In this document: piece after piece, positions 37,465 to 47,306 of the stretch
Position numbering within the stretch: the stretch's first letter is position 1
Layout: each line of letters begins with the position of its first letter
Origin: Saccharibacillus brassicae
GTDB lineage: Bacteria; Bacillota; Bacilli; Paenibacillales; Paenibacillaceae
NCBI RefSeq assembly: GCF_006542275.1
Contig: NZ_CP041217.1
Coordinates: 911,001-975,000 of the forward strand
Reading direction: 5' to 3'
DNA length: 64,000 nucleotides
Program-made: the position numbers and the translations under genes
The notes under the pieces: generated by a model
The model's database searches: none
What the model saw: only the letters and a program-made list of their open reading frames with translations
What the model was told of the DNA's origin: nothing

Positions 37465-37562
37465 ATCGGTTCAGAACTCCTCTCTATCCTCCGTGATGTA
37501 AGCTGTTCTCGCTTTCTTATTACCCTGCCGACTTGGAATTCAAAACAAACGCCGAAAAAGAA

Positions 37563-37602
37563 AAGCCGCCCCGGCTGCCCGTGAAGGCGGCCGAAGCGGC
37601 TT
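37563..37602 (-). terminator. Terminator of rel-dtd
   Basis: AAGCCGC(C/T)... stem formed by 37563-37579 and 37586-37602, with TTTTCTTTTTC following on the minus strand. Confidence 0.85.
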
Positions 37603-37617
37603 GCAATGTTGAGGCGA

Positions 37618-38061
37618 TCAATCGCGGCTGTCGACGATCAACGTGACCGGTCCCCAGTTGACGAGCGAGACGTCCATCATGGCGCCGAACGTGCCGGTCT
37701 CGACCGTCAGTCCTTTGGCCCGCAGCGCTTCGTTGAACGCTTCGTAGAGCGCCAACGCCGGTTCCGGGCGCGCGGCGGCCATGAAGTTGGGACGCCGGCC
37801 TTTGCGGCAGTCGCCGTACAGCGTGAACTGGGACACCGACAACACCGCTCCGCCGATATCCTGGACGCTGTAGTTCATCCGGCCGTCCCCGTCTTCGAAA
37901 ATGCGCAGCCCGGCCGTTTTGTCGGCCAGGTACTGCGCGTCTTTTTCCGTATCGTCGCCCGTCACGCCCACGAGCACCGTCAAGCCCGCGTCGATCCGGC
38001 CGACGACCTGCCCGTCGACTTCGACGGACGCCCGTTTGCAGCGTTGAATCACGAGTCTCAT
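37618..38061 (-). CDS. dtd: D-aminoacyl-tRNA deacylase
   Basis: DTD (147 aa) hydrolyses D-amino acids (and Gly mischarged on tRNA-Ala) from tRNA. Catalytic motifs [17 protein letters not shown] and the C-terminal [13 protein letters not shown] (Gly-Pro motif) are intact; the start is [15 protein letters not shown]. Follows rel by 51 nt in the conserved rel-dtd order. Confidence 0.96.
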   Translation of the reverse strand: MRLVIQRCKRASVEVDGQVVGRIDAGLTVLVGVTGDDTEKDAQYLADKTAGLRIFEDGDGRMNYSVQDIGGAVLSVSQFTLYGDCRKGRRPNFMAAARPEPALALYEAFNEALRAKGLTVETGTFGAMMDVSLVNWGPVTLIVDSRD

Positions 38062-38112
38062 GGAAGCTCGAACTCCTTCTTCACCGGGCGCGGCCTGAAG
38101 GCCGCCGCCCGT

Positions 38113-40302
38113 TTATTGCATGATCCGGTGAACCGTGTACACGTCGCGCACACGCTTGATCCGTTCCACGACCGATTGCAGATGCTCGGTGTTGCGGATC
38201 AGAATCGTAATATGCACCAGCGCCATTTTGTTTTTGTCCGCGCGTCCCGAGACGGCGGTCATATTCGTTTTGCTTTCCGACACGGCCTGCAGCACTTCGT
38301 TCAGGAAATCGCGGCGGTCGAGTCCCGTAATCTCGATATCGACGCTGAAGTTCGATTCCACCGCGTCTTCCCATTCGACTTCGATGACGCGCGCCGCTTC
38401 CTGGCCGTCGTTCGCGCCCGGAATGTTCGTACAGTCGGAGCGGTGGACAGACACGCCGCGCCCGCGGGTAATATAGCCGACGATGTCGTCGCCCGGCACC
38501 GGATTGCAGCAGCGCGCGAAGCGAACGAGCAGATTGCTTGCACCTTTGACTTTGACGCCGTTGGTCGGACGCTTCTTCTCTTTGTCCGCCGGGGCCGCTT
38601 TGACTTCGCGCACCTCGTTGGTCAATTCCAGATGGTTGCTGCTTTCTTCCTGCTCGCGGCGCCATTTTTCCGTCAGTCGGGTGATGACCTGCGAAGCGGT
38701 GATGCCGTTGAAGCCGATCGCGGACAGCATGTCGTCGGTATCGTTGAACGCGAATTTGTTGGCCACTTCAAGCAGCTTGTCGTCGGTCAGCCATTCCGAG
38801 ACTTCGAGCCCGAGCTTTTTGATCTCGCGCTCCAGACCGTCCCGGCCTTTTTCGACATTTTCTTCGCGCCGTTCTTTTTTAAACCACTGTTTAATTTTAC
38901 TGCGCGCATGCGAGGATTGAGCGATTTTGACCCAATCCTGACTCGGTCCGTACGAATGTTTGGATGTCAAAATCTCCACGATATCGCCGGTTTTGAGTTT
39001 GTGGTCGAGCGGGACGATCCGCCCGTTCACTTTGGAGCCGATCGTCCGGTTGCCGATTTCCGTATGGATGCGGTAAGCGAAATCGAGCGGTCCCGAACCG
39101 GTCGGAAGCTCGATGACCTGTCCTTTGGGCGTGAACACGAAGACGAGATCGGAGAAGAAATCCATCTTGAGCGATTCGACAAATTCCGACGCGTCTTTGG
39201 CTTCGTTTTGCAGCTCGATGATTTCTTTGAAAAACGGCATTTTGTTCTCGATCCCGCCGCCTGTCGCCGTCGTGCCTTCTTTGTAGGCCCAGTGGGCCGC
39301 GATGCCGAATTCCGCCGTGCGGTGCATGTCCCAGGTGCGGATCTGCACTTCGGTCGGTTCCCCGTTCGGGCCGACGACCGTCGTATGCAGCGATTGATAC
39401 ATGTTCGCTTTAGGCATGGCGATATAATCTTTGAACCGTCCGGGCATCGGCTTCCACAGCGTATGGATGATGCCGAGCGTGGCGTAACAGTCTTTGACGT
39501 TGTCGACGAGCACGCGGATCGCCAGCAGATCGTAAATTTCGTTGAACTGCTTGTTTTTGCTCGTCATTTTTTTGTATACGCTATAAATATGCTTCGGGCG
39601 TCCCGACAGATCGGCTTCCACGCCCATTTCGTCCAACTTTTCGTTGATCCGTCCGATGACGTCGGAGATGAACTGCTCGCGCTCGGCGCGCTTTTTGTGC
39701 ATCAGGTTGGCGATCCGGTAATACTGCTGGGGATTCAGGTACCGCAGCGCGATATCTTCCATCTCCCATTTGATCGCCGAAATACCGAGCCGGTCGGCGA
39801 CGGGACAGAAAATTTCCAGCGTCTCGTAGGCGATCCGCCGCTGTCCTTCTTCCGACTGGTGCTTGAGCGTGCGCATATTGTGCAGCCGGTCGGCCAGCTT
39901 GATCACGATGACGCGAATATCCTGCGCCATGGCGATAAACATCTTGCGGTAATTTTCGTTCTGCTGTTCTTCCTTGGATCGGAATTTGATTCGTTCGAGC
40001 TTGGTCAATCCGTCGACGAGCATGGCGCACGTCTCGCCGAAGTGCTCGCGGATCTCGTCGAGCGATACGGTCGTATCTTCGACTACGTCGTGCAGGAGGG
40101 CCGCTTCGATAGACGTGGTGTCCATCTGCATGCCCACGACAATATCTGCAACCGCCAGCGGGTGCAGAATATACGGCTCGCCGGATTTTCGGACCTGCCC
40201 GGAATGGGCCTGATCGGCGAATTCGTAGGCTTCCCGAATGCGGGGGAGGTCCGATTCACGGATATAAACGGACGCCTTTTCAAGTAATCGTTCAATGCCC
40301 AT
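38113..40302 (-). CDS. rel: Bifunctional (p)ppGpp synthetase/hydrolase Rel
   Basis: Long RSH protein (729 aa). Hydrolase HD domain with ALLHDVVEDT and LADRLHNMRTL. Synthetase domain with YSVYKKM, YQSLHTTVVG and RTWDMHRTAEFGIAAHWAYKEG. TGS domain (VFTPKGQVIELPTGSGPLDFAY), zinc-finger-like part with RFARCCNPVPGDDI, and a C-terminal ACT domain. Both catalytic halves look intact, so it should make and destroy the stringent alarmone. ATG 40302 follows GGAAAGGA. Confidence 0.97.
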   Translation of the reverse strand: MGIERLLEKASVYIRESDLPRIREAYEFADQAHSGQVRKSGEPYILHPLAVADIVVGMQMDTTSIEAALLHDVVEDTTVSLDEIREHFGETCAMLVDGLTKLERIKFRSKEEQQNENYRKMFIAMAQDIRVIVIKLADRLHNMRTLKHQSEEGQRRIAYETLEIFCPVADRLGISAIKWEMEDIALRYLNPQQYYRIANLMHKKRAEREQFISDVIGRINEKLDEMGVEADLSGRPKHIYSVYKKMTSKNKQFNEIYDLLAIRVLVDNVKDCYATLGIIHTLWKPMPGRFKDYIAMPKANMYQSLHTTVVGPNGEPTEVQIRTWDMHRTAEFGIAAHWAYKEGTTATGGGIENKMPFFKEIIELQNEAKDASEFVESLKMDFFSDLVFVFTPKGQVIELPTGSGPLDFAYRIHTEIGNRTIGSKVNGRIVPLDHKLKTGDIVEILTSKHSYGPSQDWVKIAQSSHARSKIKQWFKKERREENVEKGRDGLEREIKKLGLEVSEWLTDDKLLEVANKFAFNDTDDMLSAIGFNGITASQVITRLTEKWRREQEESSNHLELTNEVREVKAAPADKEKKRPTNGVKVKGASNLLVRFARCCNPVPGDDIVGYITRGRGVSVHRSDCTNIPGANDGQEAARVIEVEWEDAVESNFSVDIEITGLDRRDFLNEVLQAVSESKTNMTAVSGRADKNKMALVHITILIRNTEHLQSVVERIKRVRDVYTVHRIMQ

Positions 40303-40535
40303 TGAGTCCTTTCCGATTCCTTTCTATAAGAAAATGAAGCCTGCTTGCGGAATTCGCATTCAGGCGTATCGATAGGGTTTTCCTTTCATTATGCCTTTTA
40401 GGTGTATCGCCGTCAATGCGTGCACGGAAATTGTTGCTTTCTTCACCAAAAGCTCATCGCTGCGGGACGGGACGGGCTTTTTGACGGGAAATGTGCTAAA
40501 CCCGAAAGTTATTGCGTATTTTGGCGAAAATGTTA

Positions 40536-40679
40536 TTGAAAAAAAACAAAAACCTCTATAATCTAGTTAAGATGATCAAGCGCGTACGGATTTTGCCGCT
40601 TCGGCTTACGCTTTATGCCGGATTGTTACCCGTTTTTCTCATCCGCCTTGAGCCGCTCTCCGATCGACCGGAGCGGCTC
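40536..40679 (+). promoter_or_regulatory. Promoter and leader hairpin of the uracil-permease-family gene
   Basis: TTGAAA (40536-40541) and TATAAT (40557-40562) have a short 15-nt spacer. In the leader, GAGCCGCTC (40650-40658) pairs perfectly with GAGCGGCTC (40671-40679), about 10 nt before the AAGGAG site. No T tract follows, so it is not a classic terminator. The remaining 40303-40535 bases hold no gene. Confidence 0.5.
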
Positions 40680-40707
40680 CAACCTATGCCCTAAGGAGTG
40701 AGCGTCT

Positions 40708-42030
40708 TTGCAGCGTGAAATTCAAGTCAACGAAAGGCCGGGCTTCGGTCCGGGCCTGCTGCTCAGTTTGCAGCATCTGTTCGCCATGTTCGGCAGTACC
40801 GTCCTCGTCCCGAACCTGTTCGGCGTGGACCCGAGCGTCATCCTGCTGATGAACGGGATCGGCACCCTGCTCTACATCCTGATCTGCAAAGGCAAGATTC
40901 CGGCTTACCTCGGTTCGAGCTTCGCGTTTCTCGGCCCGGTCGGCGTCGTGCTGGCCTGGTCCGGCGACCACATGGACAATTACTCCAAAGCGCTGGGCGC
41001 CTTCATCGTAATCGGGATCGTCTTCGTGCTCGTCGCCCTGCTCGTCAAAGTCGCCGGCACGGCCTGGATCGACTTCCTGTTCCCGCCCGTCGTCATGGGC
41101 TGCGTCGTCGCCCTGATCGGCCTTGAACTGCTGCCGGTCGCGGCGGACCTGGCCGGCCTGCTCGGCACGAAGGACGCCGTCACCGGAGCCGTCGCCTACA
41201 ACGCCAACGCGATCTGGATCTCGATCATCACGCTGAGCGTCACCGTGCTCGGAGCCGTGCTGTTCCGCGGCTTCCCGAAAATCATCCATATCCTGATCGG
41301 TATCGCGGTCGGCTATATCGTCGCTTACCTCATGGGCGAAGTGAATACGGCGGCCGTGGCCCAGGCCGACTTCCTCTCCTGGCCGGACTTCACGACGCCG
41401 AGTTGGGACGTTGCGGCGATCCTGACCATTCTGCCGGCCGCGCTCGTCGTCATTGTCGAGCATGTCGGCCACCTGCTGGTCACGAGCAACATCGTCGGCA
41501 AAGACCTGTCCAAAGATCCCGGCCTGCACCGTTCGCTGCTGGGCAACGGCATCTCGACCGTCCTGTCGGGCTTCGTCGGCTCGACGCCGAACACGACGTA
41601 CGGCGAGAATATCGGCGTCATGGCACTCACGCGCGTCTACTCCGTGTTCGTCGTAGGCGGAGCGGCCGTTATCGCCATCTTGCTGTCGTTCTCCGGCACG
41701 TTCTCCTCAGCAATCGCCAACATCCCGGGACCGGTTATGGGCGGCGTGTCGCTGCTGCTGTTCGGCGTCATCGCCGTATCGGGCCTGCGCATTCTGGTCG
41801 AGCAAAAAGTCGATTTCTCCAAATCGGTCAACATGCTGCTCGCCGCGCTCATTCTGGGCGTCGGACTCAGCGGCATCACCCTTACGATCGGCAGCGTCTC
41901 GCTCAAGGGCATGGCGCTTGCGACGATCGTCGGCATCGTCGTGAACGTCGTGTTCCGCTTGATCGTGCTGGTCGGACTTTCCAACGAAAAAGAAGAGCCT
42001 TCGACGGAAACGAAAACGCCGGATCTGTAA
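40708..42030 (+). CDS. uraA: Uracil/xanthine permease (NCS2 family, UraA-like)
   Basis: Nucleobase:proton symporter with 14 predicted helices (440 aa). QHLFAMFGSTVLVPNLFG, IPAYLGSSFAFLGP, the substrate-binding VIVEHVGHL and the NCS2 signature GSTPNTTYGENIGVMALTRVYS are present. The glutamate and TYGENIG pattern favour uracil over purines. TTG start at 40708 behind AAGGAG. It breaks the usual rel-apt neighbourhood, as does khtTU. The symbol is a family call. Confidence 0.88.
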   Translation: MQREIQVNERPGFGPGLLLSLQHLFAMFGSTVLVPNLFGVDPSVILLMNGIGTLLYILICKGKIPAYLGSSFAFLGPVGVVLAWSGDHMDNYSKALGAFIVIGIVFVLVALLVKVAGTAWIDFLFPPVVMGCVVALIGLELLPVAADLAGLLGTKDAVTGAVAYNANAIWISIITLSVTVLGAVLFRGFPKIIHILIGIAVGYIVAYLMGEVNTAAVAQADFLSWPDFTTPSWDVAAILTILPAALVVIVEHVGHLLVTSNIVGKDLSKDPGLHRSLLGNGISTVLSGFVGSTPNTTYGENIGVMALTRVYSVFVVGGAAVIAILLSFSGTFSSAIANIPGPVMGGVSLLLFGVIAVSGLRILVEQKVDFSKSVNMLLAALILGVGLSGITLTIGSVSLKGMALATIVGIVVNVVFRLIVLVGLSNEKEEPSTETKTPDL

Positions 42031-42058
42031 TCGAACGCTGCAAGTCGGGTAAAAAAAG

Positions 42059-42106
42059 AAAAAAGGCCGTGCGCCCCTTCCGAGGAAGGAGAACACGGCC
42101 TTTTTT
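42059..42106. terminator. Bidirectional terminator between uraA and khtU
   Basis: AAAAAAGGCCGTG/CACGGCCTTTTTT (42059-42071 with 42094-42106), with an inner CCTTCC/GGAAGG stem. Confidence 0.92.
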
Positions 42107-42119
42107 GTGTAGGCTGCAC

Positions 42120-42189
42120 GAGTTATTTTCCCATGATACGGAGTTGTGGAGAAGAATCGCTGCCGCTCCATGTTATAGGAAAATAATTC
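42120..42189. repeat. 12-nt inverted repeat between uraA and khtU
   Basis: GAGTTATTTTCC (42120-42131) faces GGAAAATAATTC (42178-42189), one mismatch, across 46 bp that can pair partly further in. Lies just outside the terminator. Confidence 0.5.
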
Positions 42190-42284
42190 ATGTGACGCTG
42201 GGCCTTACCTGCCCTAAGCGCTTTTTGCCAAACTTCCGATTCGAACCTCCCTTTATTGAAGCTTGTCTTTATTGCAGTCTGCCT

Positions 42285-43502
42285 CTACTGAAGCTTGTCT
42301 CCGCCGGGCTTCGATTTCATCGGAATGATCTTCGTGACGAACTTGTGCACCATCGCCGATTCCTTGGTCAGGAAAGGTCCGAGTACGGCCAGGATCAAAA
42401 CGTAAATCGCCGCGAAAGGCTGAAGAATCGCCATCAATCCGCCGGCCGCGCCCAGATTCGCCATGATAATGGAAAATTCGCCGCGCGATACGATCGTTAA
42501 GCCGACGTTGGACGAAGCTTTGGGCGACAAATTGCCCGTGCGCCCAGCCAGCATGCCCGCCGTGTAGTTGCCGATGATCGTCAGAATGACCGCGCCGATC
42601 GCAAGCCATACCGCGCTGCCTTTGAGGCTGAGCGGATCGATCGTCAAGCCGAAGCTGAAGAAGAACAAAGCGCCGAAGAAATCGCGGAACGGCAGAATCG
42701 CTTTTTCGATCCGGTGCATATGCTTCGTCTCCGCCAATACGAGGCCGACGAGCAGGGCGCCGATCGCTTCCGCCACGTGGATCGTTTCGGAGAAGCCGGC
42801 TACGAGGAACAGCATCGCGAACACCGTCGTCAAAAAGACTTCGTTCGAAGAAATGCCGAGCAGTTTGTTCAGCACCGGCACGAGCAGTCTGCCGACGACC
42901 AGCACGAGCAGCATGTATCCGAGCGCGATGCCCGCGGACAGCAGGATGCCGCCGAGCGTGGTCGCTCCGCTGAGCAGAAGACCGGACAAGATGGACAGGT
43001 ACACGGCGAGGAACACGTCCTCGAACATGATGATGCCCAGAATCATTTCCGTCTCCGGGTTGGCCGTCCGTCTCAGGTCGACGAGAACCTTGGCCACGAT
43101 GGCGCTGGACGAAATGGTCGTAACCCCCGCGATAACGAGCGTTTCGAGAATCGGAAAACCGCAGATAAAGCCGTACAGCAGTCCGAGCGTGAAATTGATG
43201 CCGATATAAATGGAACCGCCGATTGCGATCGACTTGCCGGCTTTGGCCAGGCGTCCGACCGAAAATTCGAGTCCCAGATAGAACAGCAGGAAGATGACGC
43301 CGAGCCGGCCCATGAAGTTGATCAGCTCCGCGCTTTCGATAAAGCGCAGGTCGATCAACCCGAAATGCGGCGCATGCGGCCCGACGGCCATGCCGGCGAG
43401 AATGTAGAACGGAACGACGGAGAAGCGGAGCTTAACGGACAGGAACCCGGCGAGCGCGATAAGCAGTACCGCGATCCCGACTTCGAATACCATATGGTCC
43501 AT
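42285..43502 (-). CDS. khtU: K+/H+ antiporter subunit KhtU (CPA2 family)
   Basis: CPA2 cation:proton antiporter membrane subunit (405 aa, about 12-13 helices). FEVGIAVLLIALAGF, RLGVIFLLFYLGLEF, ATTLGG, EAIGALLVGLVLAET and SRGEFSIIMANLG are typical of KefB/KhtU. No cytoplasmic TrkA-N domain is attached; that role is taken by the separate KhtT, whose stop overlaps this ATG by one base. In Bacillus KhtTU exports K+ at alkaline pH and under methylglyoxal stress. Confidence 0.93.
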   Translation of the reverse strand: MDHMVFEVGIAVLLIALAGFLSVKLRFSVVPFYILAGMAVGPHAPHFGLIDLRFIESAELINFMGRLGVIFLLFYLGLEFSVGRLAKAGKSIAIGGSIYIGINFTLGLLYGFICGFPILETLVIAGVTTISSSAIVAKVLVDLRRTANPETEMILGIIMFEDVFLAVYLSILSGLLLSGATTLGGILLSAGIALGYMLLVLVVGRLLVPVLNKLLGISSNEVFLTTVFAMLFLVAGFSETIHVAEAIGALLVGLVLAETKHMHRIEKAILPFRDFFGALFFFSFGLTIDPLSLKGSAVWLAIGAVILTIIGNYTAGMLAGRTGNLSPKASSNVGLTIVSRGEFSIIMANLGAAGGLMAILQPFAAIYVLILAVLGPFLTKESAMVHKFVTKIIPMKSKPGGDKLQ

Positions 43503-43999
43503 TACGCCTCACCTGCTTCCAGCATCCTTTTCAACGTCTGAATGTTTTGGCGTTCTCCGGCCACGACGAGCGTCATGCCTTCGGCCAGCACGTATTCCGG
43601 TCCCGGACTTACGGTCTGCTTGTGCGACGTTTCGATAGCCGCGATCACGATCGTTCCGGTATTTTCCCGGATCTTCAAATCGCCGATCGAACGCCCGATC
43701 GCTTTCATGCCTTTTTTGAGCTTGTACCATTCGATCGACAGCTGGTCCAGCGTATGCTCGACTTTCTCGAGCGCTGTCGGCTGGTAGTTCATACCGCCCA
43801 CGATGCCGCCCAACTGGCGGGCTTCGGTGTCGGTCAGCGTCATGACGCTCATCAACTCCTCCGGATCCTCCGGCGACGGACAGAACAGTTCGCGCTTGCC
43901 GTCTTCATGCAAAATCACGATGAAGCGGTCGCCTTCTTCGGTGTCGATCAGGAATTTACGCCCGATTCCCGGAAGGTCGGTTTCTCTAATGACGGACAT
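43502..43999 (-). CDS. khtT: KhtT, regulatory subunit of the K+/H+ antiporter
   Basis: 165-residue cytosolic subunit with a C-terminal TrkA-C (RCK-C) domain. DLPGIGRKF, ILHEDGKRELF, DTEARQLGGIVGGMNYQP, IGRSIGDLKIRENTG and MTLVVAGERQNI align well with B. subtilis KhtT (YhaT). RCK-C domains of this family bind c-di-AMP. ATG 43999 follows GGAGGGG. It regulates the adjacent KhtU. Confidence 0.94.
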   Translation of the reverse strand: MSVIRETDLPGIGRKFLIDTEEGDRFIVILHEDGKRELFCPSPEDPEELMSVMTLTDTEARQLGGIVGGMNYQPTALEKVEHTLDQLSIEWYKLKKGMKAIGRSIGDLKIRENTGTIVIAAIETSHKQTVSPGPEYVLAEGMTLVVAGERQNIQTLKRMLEAGEA

Positions 44000-44178
44000 G
44001 GTATCCCCTCCTTAACCTGTAAAATGCGGACCGGGTAAAAAGAACCGCCCAAAACGAAAAGAGGCTCTTTTTCCGAGTCTCCCCCTACTCTACGGCCCGC
44101 AATCGAAAAGGTTTCAAAAAAAGGCGATTTATTTTCGTTTTTTGTTCTTTTGGGCTTAAAAAGCACTAAACATAAACA

Positions 44179-44228
44179 AAACCCGTCATTTGCTCCCGCT
44201 TGCTGCGCAGGATGTCAAATAACGGGTC
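44179..44228 (-). terminator. Terminator of apt
   Basis: AAACCCGT(C)ATTTG pairs with CAAAT(A)ACGGGT; TTTTGTTTATG follows on the minus strand. Confidence 0.85.
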
Positions 44229-44284
44229 TTTAAGCTCTTATTTAATAAAATCGGAACGACATCGAGCCGGCTTGCGGACGCTTA

Positions 44285-44797
44285 TCAGCCTTTGATCAGG
44301 TTGAACACTTCGACGTCTTCCAGGCGGCCGCGGCCGTTCAGCTCTTCCAGTTCGATCAGGAAAGCCGCGCCGACAACGTTGCCGCCGAGCTGGCGAACGA
44401 GGCTGACGGACGTGGCGATCGTGCCGCCGGTCGCGAGCAGATCGTCCGCGATCAGAACGTTTTGCCCTTCTTTGACAGCGTCGATATGCATAGCGAGCGT
44501 GTCTTTGCCGTATTCGAGATCGTATTCGATTTCAACGGTCTGGTAAGGCAGTTTGCCGACTTTGCGAATCGGCACGAAGCCGACGCCGAGCGCGTAAGCC
44601 AGCGGCGCGCCGACGACGAATCCGCGTGCTTCCGGTCCGGCGATCAGGTCGATTTGCAGATGTTCGACCTGTTTCTTCAGAGCGTCGATCGCCTCGCGAT
44701 ACGCCGGTCCGTTGCCGAGCAGGGTCGTGATGTCTTTAAAGCTGATGCCCGGTTTCGGAAAATCGGGAATCACGCGAATATGTTCGTTAAAATCCAA
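44285..44797 (-). CDS. apt: Adenine phosphoribosyltransferase
   Basis: Type I PRTase (170 aa) making AMP from adenine and [44 protein letters not shown], and the PRPP loop [16 protein letters not shown] start at 44797 behind AGGAGGAG. Follows recJ by 61 nt, as in Bacillus recJ-apt-rel, but rel is displaced by the uraA and khtTU insertions. Confidence 0.96.
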   Translation of the reverse strand: MDFNEHIRVIPDFPKPGISFKDITTLLGNGPAYREAIDALKKQVEHLQIDLIAGPEARGFVVGAPLAYALGVGFVPIRKVGKLPYQTVEIEYDLEYGKDTLAMHIDAVKEGQNVLIADDLLATGGTIATSVSLVRQLGGNVVGAAFLIELEELNGRGRLEDVEVFNLIKG

Positions 44798-44858
44798 ATC
44801 AATCTCCTCCTAAGTCTGGTTTCCCGGATGGGACGGCGAAAGAACGGCTTCCGCCCTC

Positions 44859-47306
44859 TTACACCGAAAAAGATAAAGCCGCGTCCGGATTTGCGGCACG
44901 GACCGCCTGCATCCGCTGCGCAAGCCAGATGCCGATGTCCTCGCCCGGACCGAGCAGCCGGCGTTCCAGCGCTTCGGCTTCCTGCAGCGTGCGATAGGCC
45001 GCGGCCGAATCGAGCGCCGCCTTGGGCGGGCTCGGATTCGCGGTCACGGAACCTTCGGCCCGGACGATGAACCGCAGTTCTTCGAAGACGTCCAGCGTCA
45101 TGCGAATCATGCGCGGCGAACAGCCGGACGTCCGGCACAGCCGCTGGACCAACTGCCGACCGTCCACGGGCTCGGCCGCGGCTTTGCGCAGCTCGACGTA
45201 GATGGTCTTGATCCGCTCCCGGCTCGGGTCACTCAGGCGTTCGGCCGAAGGGCCGCCTGCCGGATACATCAACACGATGTTTTCCAGAGCTGGGAATTGC
45301 GCCAGCATCCGTTCGAACGGTTCCGCCGTGTCCGGCAGATCCAGAACGAACAGCGTGCGCGTCTTGGCCGGGTCCGCTTCCGCATGGCCGCTTTCCGTTT
45401 CTTCAATCCCGGAATATTTATCATACAGCCAAACCGGCAGTTGCGCCAGAGTCTTATGCGAAACTTTTAGCGTCTCCGGCCGAACGGCTGCCGCGATCTG
45501 ATCCGGCCCGCAGGCAAGCACGGATTCGGCTTTTTTGCGGAAGCGTTCGACGTCTTCCGCCGACGCCGTCGCCGAGCGGCGATCGAATACCTGGAACGCC
45601 GGAAGCGCAAGATCGCGCACCATCAGCTGCGGCTTGCGGCTGCCGCGCCATTCGTTGATCCCCGGTTCGGCCAGCAGATCGAGCCGGTCGCCTTCGACCA
45701 CGTACTCGGCCAGGGCACCTTTGCCGAAGGCGACCGCTTCGACGACGCAGCCGTCCTGCTCGACCACGAGTTTGAGATGCGTGTTCGTCTTGCCCATCGT
45801 CAGCACGCGCTGCACTTTGACGCCCCGGAATACGAGCTGGGGAGTCGGGTTGCTCATGCCAAACGGAGCCATCCGGTCCAGTTCTTCGATGACCGGCAGC
45901 GGAATATCGGCCAGCGAGCACTCCGTCTCCGCTTCGATGACCGGCACCAGATGTTCCGGCTTCAGCACGTTCGCCGCGTAAGCGTTCAGCCCGGCTTCGA
46001 ACTCGCCGATCCGGCCGCTGCCCAGGCTCATGCCCGCCGCCGCGGGATGGCCGCCGAAATGGTCCATCGTCTCTTCAACCGACAGCAGCGCTTCGTAGAT
46101 GTCGAAGCCGGCGATCGAACGCGCGGAGCCTTTGCACGTTCCTTTGTCCGCGTCGATCCCGAGAATGATCGTCGGACGGTAATACCGTTCGAGAATTTTG
46201 GAAGCTACAATGCCGACGACGCCGACGTTCCAGCCTTCGCCCGCCAGCACGATCACGTTCGGCACCTCGCCCGCGTCCGCGATTTTCTTCTCCAGCAGGA
46301 CGACCGCTTCGCCGACGATGTCTTCGACGTTTTTCTGCCGCTCTTTGTTAAGCAGATCCAGCACGGACGACAGATGTTCCGCCCGGTCGCGCTCTTCGGT
46401 AATGAGCAGGTCGACCGCGCGGTTGGCGTGATCCAGCCGGCCGCTCGCGTTGATGCGCGGCGCGATCGCAAACGCGATGCCGACCGAAGTCAGCTGGTCC
46501 GGCGCGCTGCCGGCAACAGCCAGCAGCGCTTCCACGCCCGGCGACGGATTTCGCCGCATCGCTTCGATGCCCCGCGAGACGAGCAGCCGGTTCTCGCCGG
46601 TCAGCGGCATCAGATCCGCGACCGTGCCGATCGCCGTCAGGTCCATCCATTCCTCCGGCGCCTCTCCCAGAAGCGCATGGGCCAGCTTGAACGCGACCCC
46701 GACTCCGGCCAGGCCTTTGTACGGATATTCGCACAGCGGCAGCTTCGGATTGACGAGGGCGAATGCCTGCGGCAGCACGGCCGGCGGTTCGTGGTGGTCG
46801 GTCACGACGACGTCGATGCCGAGCTCCGCCGCGTAAGCGATCTGATCGACGGCGCTGATCCCCGTATCGACGGTCACGATCAGCTTGACGCCTTCGGCCG
46901 CCGCTTCGTCGATCGCATGGCGGTGCAGGCCGTATCCTTCTTTGGAACGATGCGGGATATACGTTCCGAAGTCGGCGCCGAGCCGCTTCATCAGCCGGAT
47001 CATGAGCGCGGTGCTCGACACCCCGTCGGCGTCGTAGTCGCCGTAGATCCAGATCCGTTCTTCGCCGTCCAGGGCGGCGCGTATACGCTGCACCGCCGCC
47101 TGCATGCCGTGCAGCAGATACGGATCGTGCAGCCCGGACAAGTCTTCGTCTCCGTCCAGGAACTCGGCCGCCGATGCCGGCTCCGTGTACCCCCGGTTCG
47201 CGAGCAGCGACGACAGCAGCGGGGACAGGTTCAGTTCTTCGCCGAGACGCTTTACCGCCTCGCGCTCCGGACTTGCGATTTTCCATTGATATTGCGAATG
47301 CAGCAC
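44859..47306 (-). CDS. recJ: Single-stranded-DNA-specific exonuclease RecJ
   Basis: DHH-family 5'-3' exonuclease (815 aa). Motifs WIYGDYDADGVSSTA, VTVDTGIS, VVTDHHEPP, DLTAIGTVADLMPL, and DHHA1 with SARSIAGFDI and FGGHPAAAGMSL; OB fold and a long Firmicute C-terminal extension follow. GTG 47306 is taken as start because AGGTGA precedes it and the family begins near here. In-frame ATG 47402 would add a low-complexity MKPELKYELKPEAG segment, also echoed by repeated 12-bp units upstream. Confidence 0.93.
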   Translation of the reverse strand: MLHSQYQWKIASPEREAVKRLGEELNLSPLLSSLLANRGYTEPASAAEFLDGDEDLSGLHDPYLLHGMQAAVQRIRAALDGEERIWIYGDYDADGVSSTALMIRLMKRLGADFGTYIPHRSKEGYGLHRHAIDEAAAEGVKLIVTVDTGISAVDQIAYAAELGIDVVVTDHHEPPAVLPQAFALVNPKLPLCEYPYKGLAGVGVAFKLAHALLGEAPEEWMDLTAIGTVADLMPLTGENRLLVSRGIEAMRRNPSPGVEALLAVAGSAPDQLTSVGIAFAIAPRINASGRLDHANRAVDLLITEERDRAEHLSSVLDLLNKERQKNVEDIVGEAVVLLEKKIADAGEVPNVIVLAGEGWNVGVVGIVASKILERYYRPTIILGIDADKGTCKGSARSIAGFDIYEALLSVEETMDHFGGHPAAAGMSLGSGRIGEFEAGLNAYAANVLKPEHLVPVIEAETECSLADIPLPVIEELDRMAPFGMSNPTPQLVFRGVKVQRVLTMGKTNTHLKLVVEQDGCVVEAVAFGKGALAEYVVEGDRLDLLAEPGINEWRGSRKPQLMVRDLALPAFQVFDRRSATASAEDVERFRKKAESVLACGPDQIAAAVRPETLKVSHKTLAQLPVWLYDKYSGIEETESGHAEADPAKTRTLFVLDLPDTAEPFERMLAQFPALENIVLMYPAGGPSAERLSDPSRERIKTIYVELRKAAAEPVDGRQLVQRLCRTSGCSPRMIRMTLDVFEELRFIVRAEGSVTANPSPPKAALDSAAAYRTLQEAEALERRLLGPGEDIGIWLAQRMQAVRAANPDAALSFSV

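Noticed and set aside
37606..40287. 893-codon plus-strand open frame
   Set aside because: Antisense shadow of dtd and rel.
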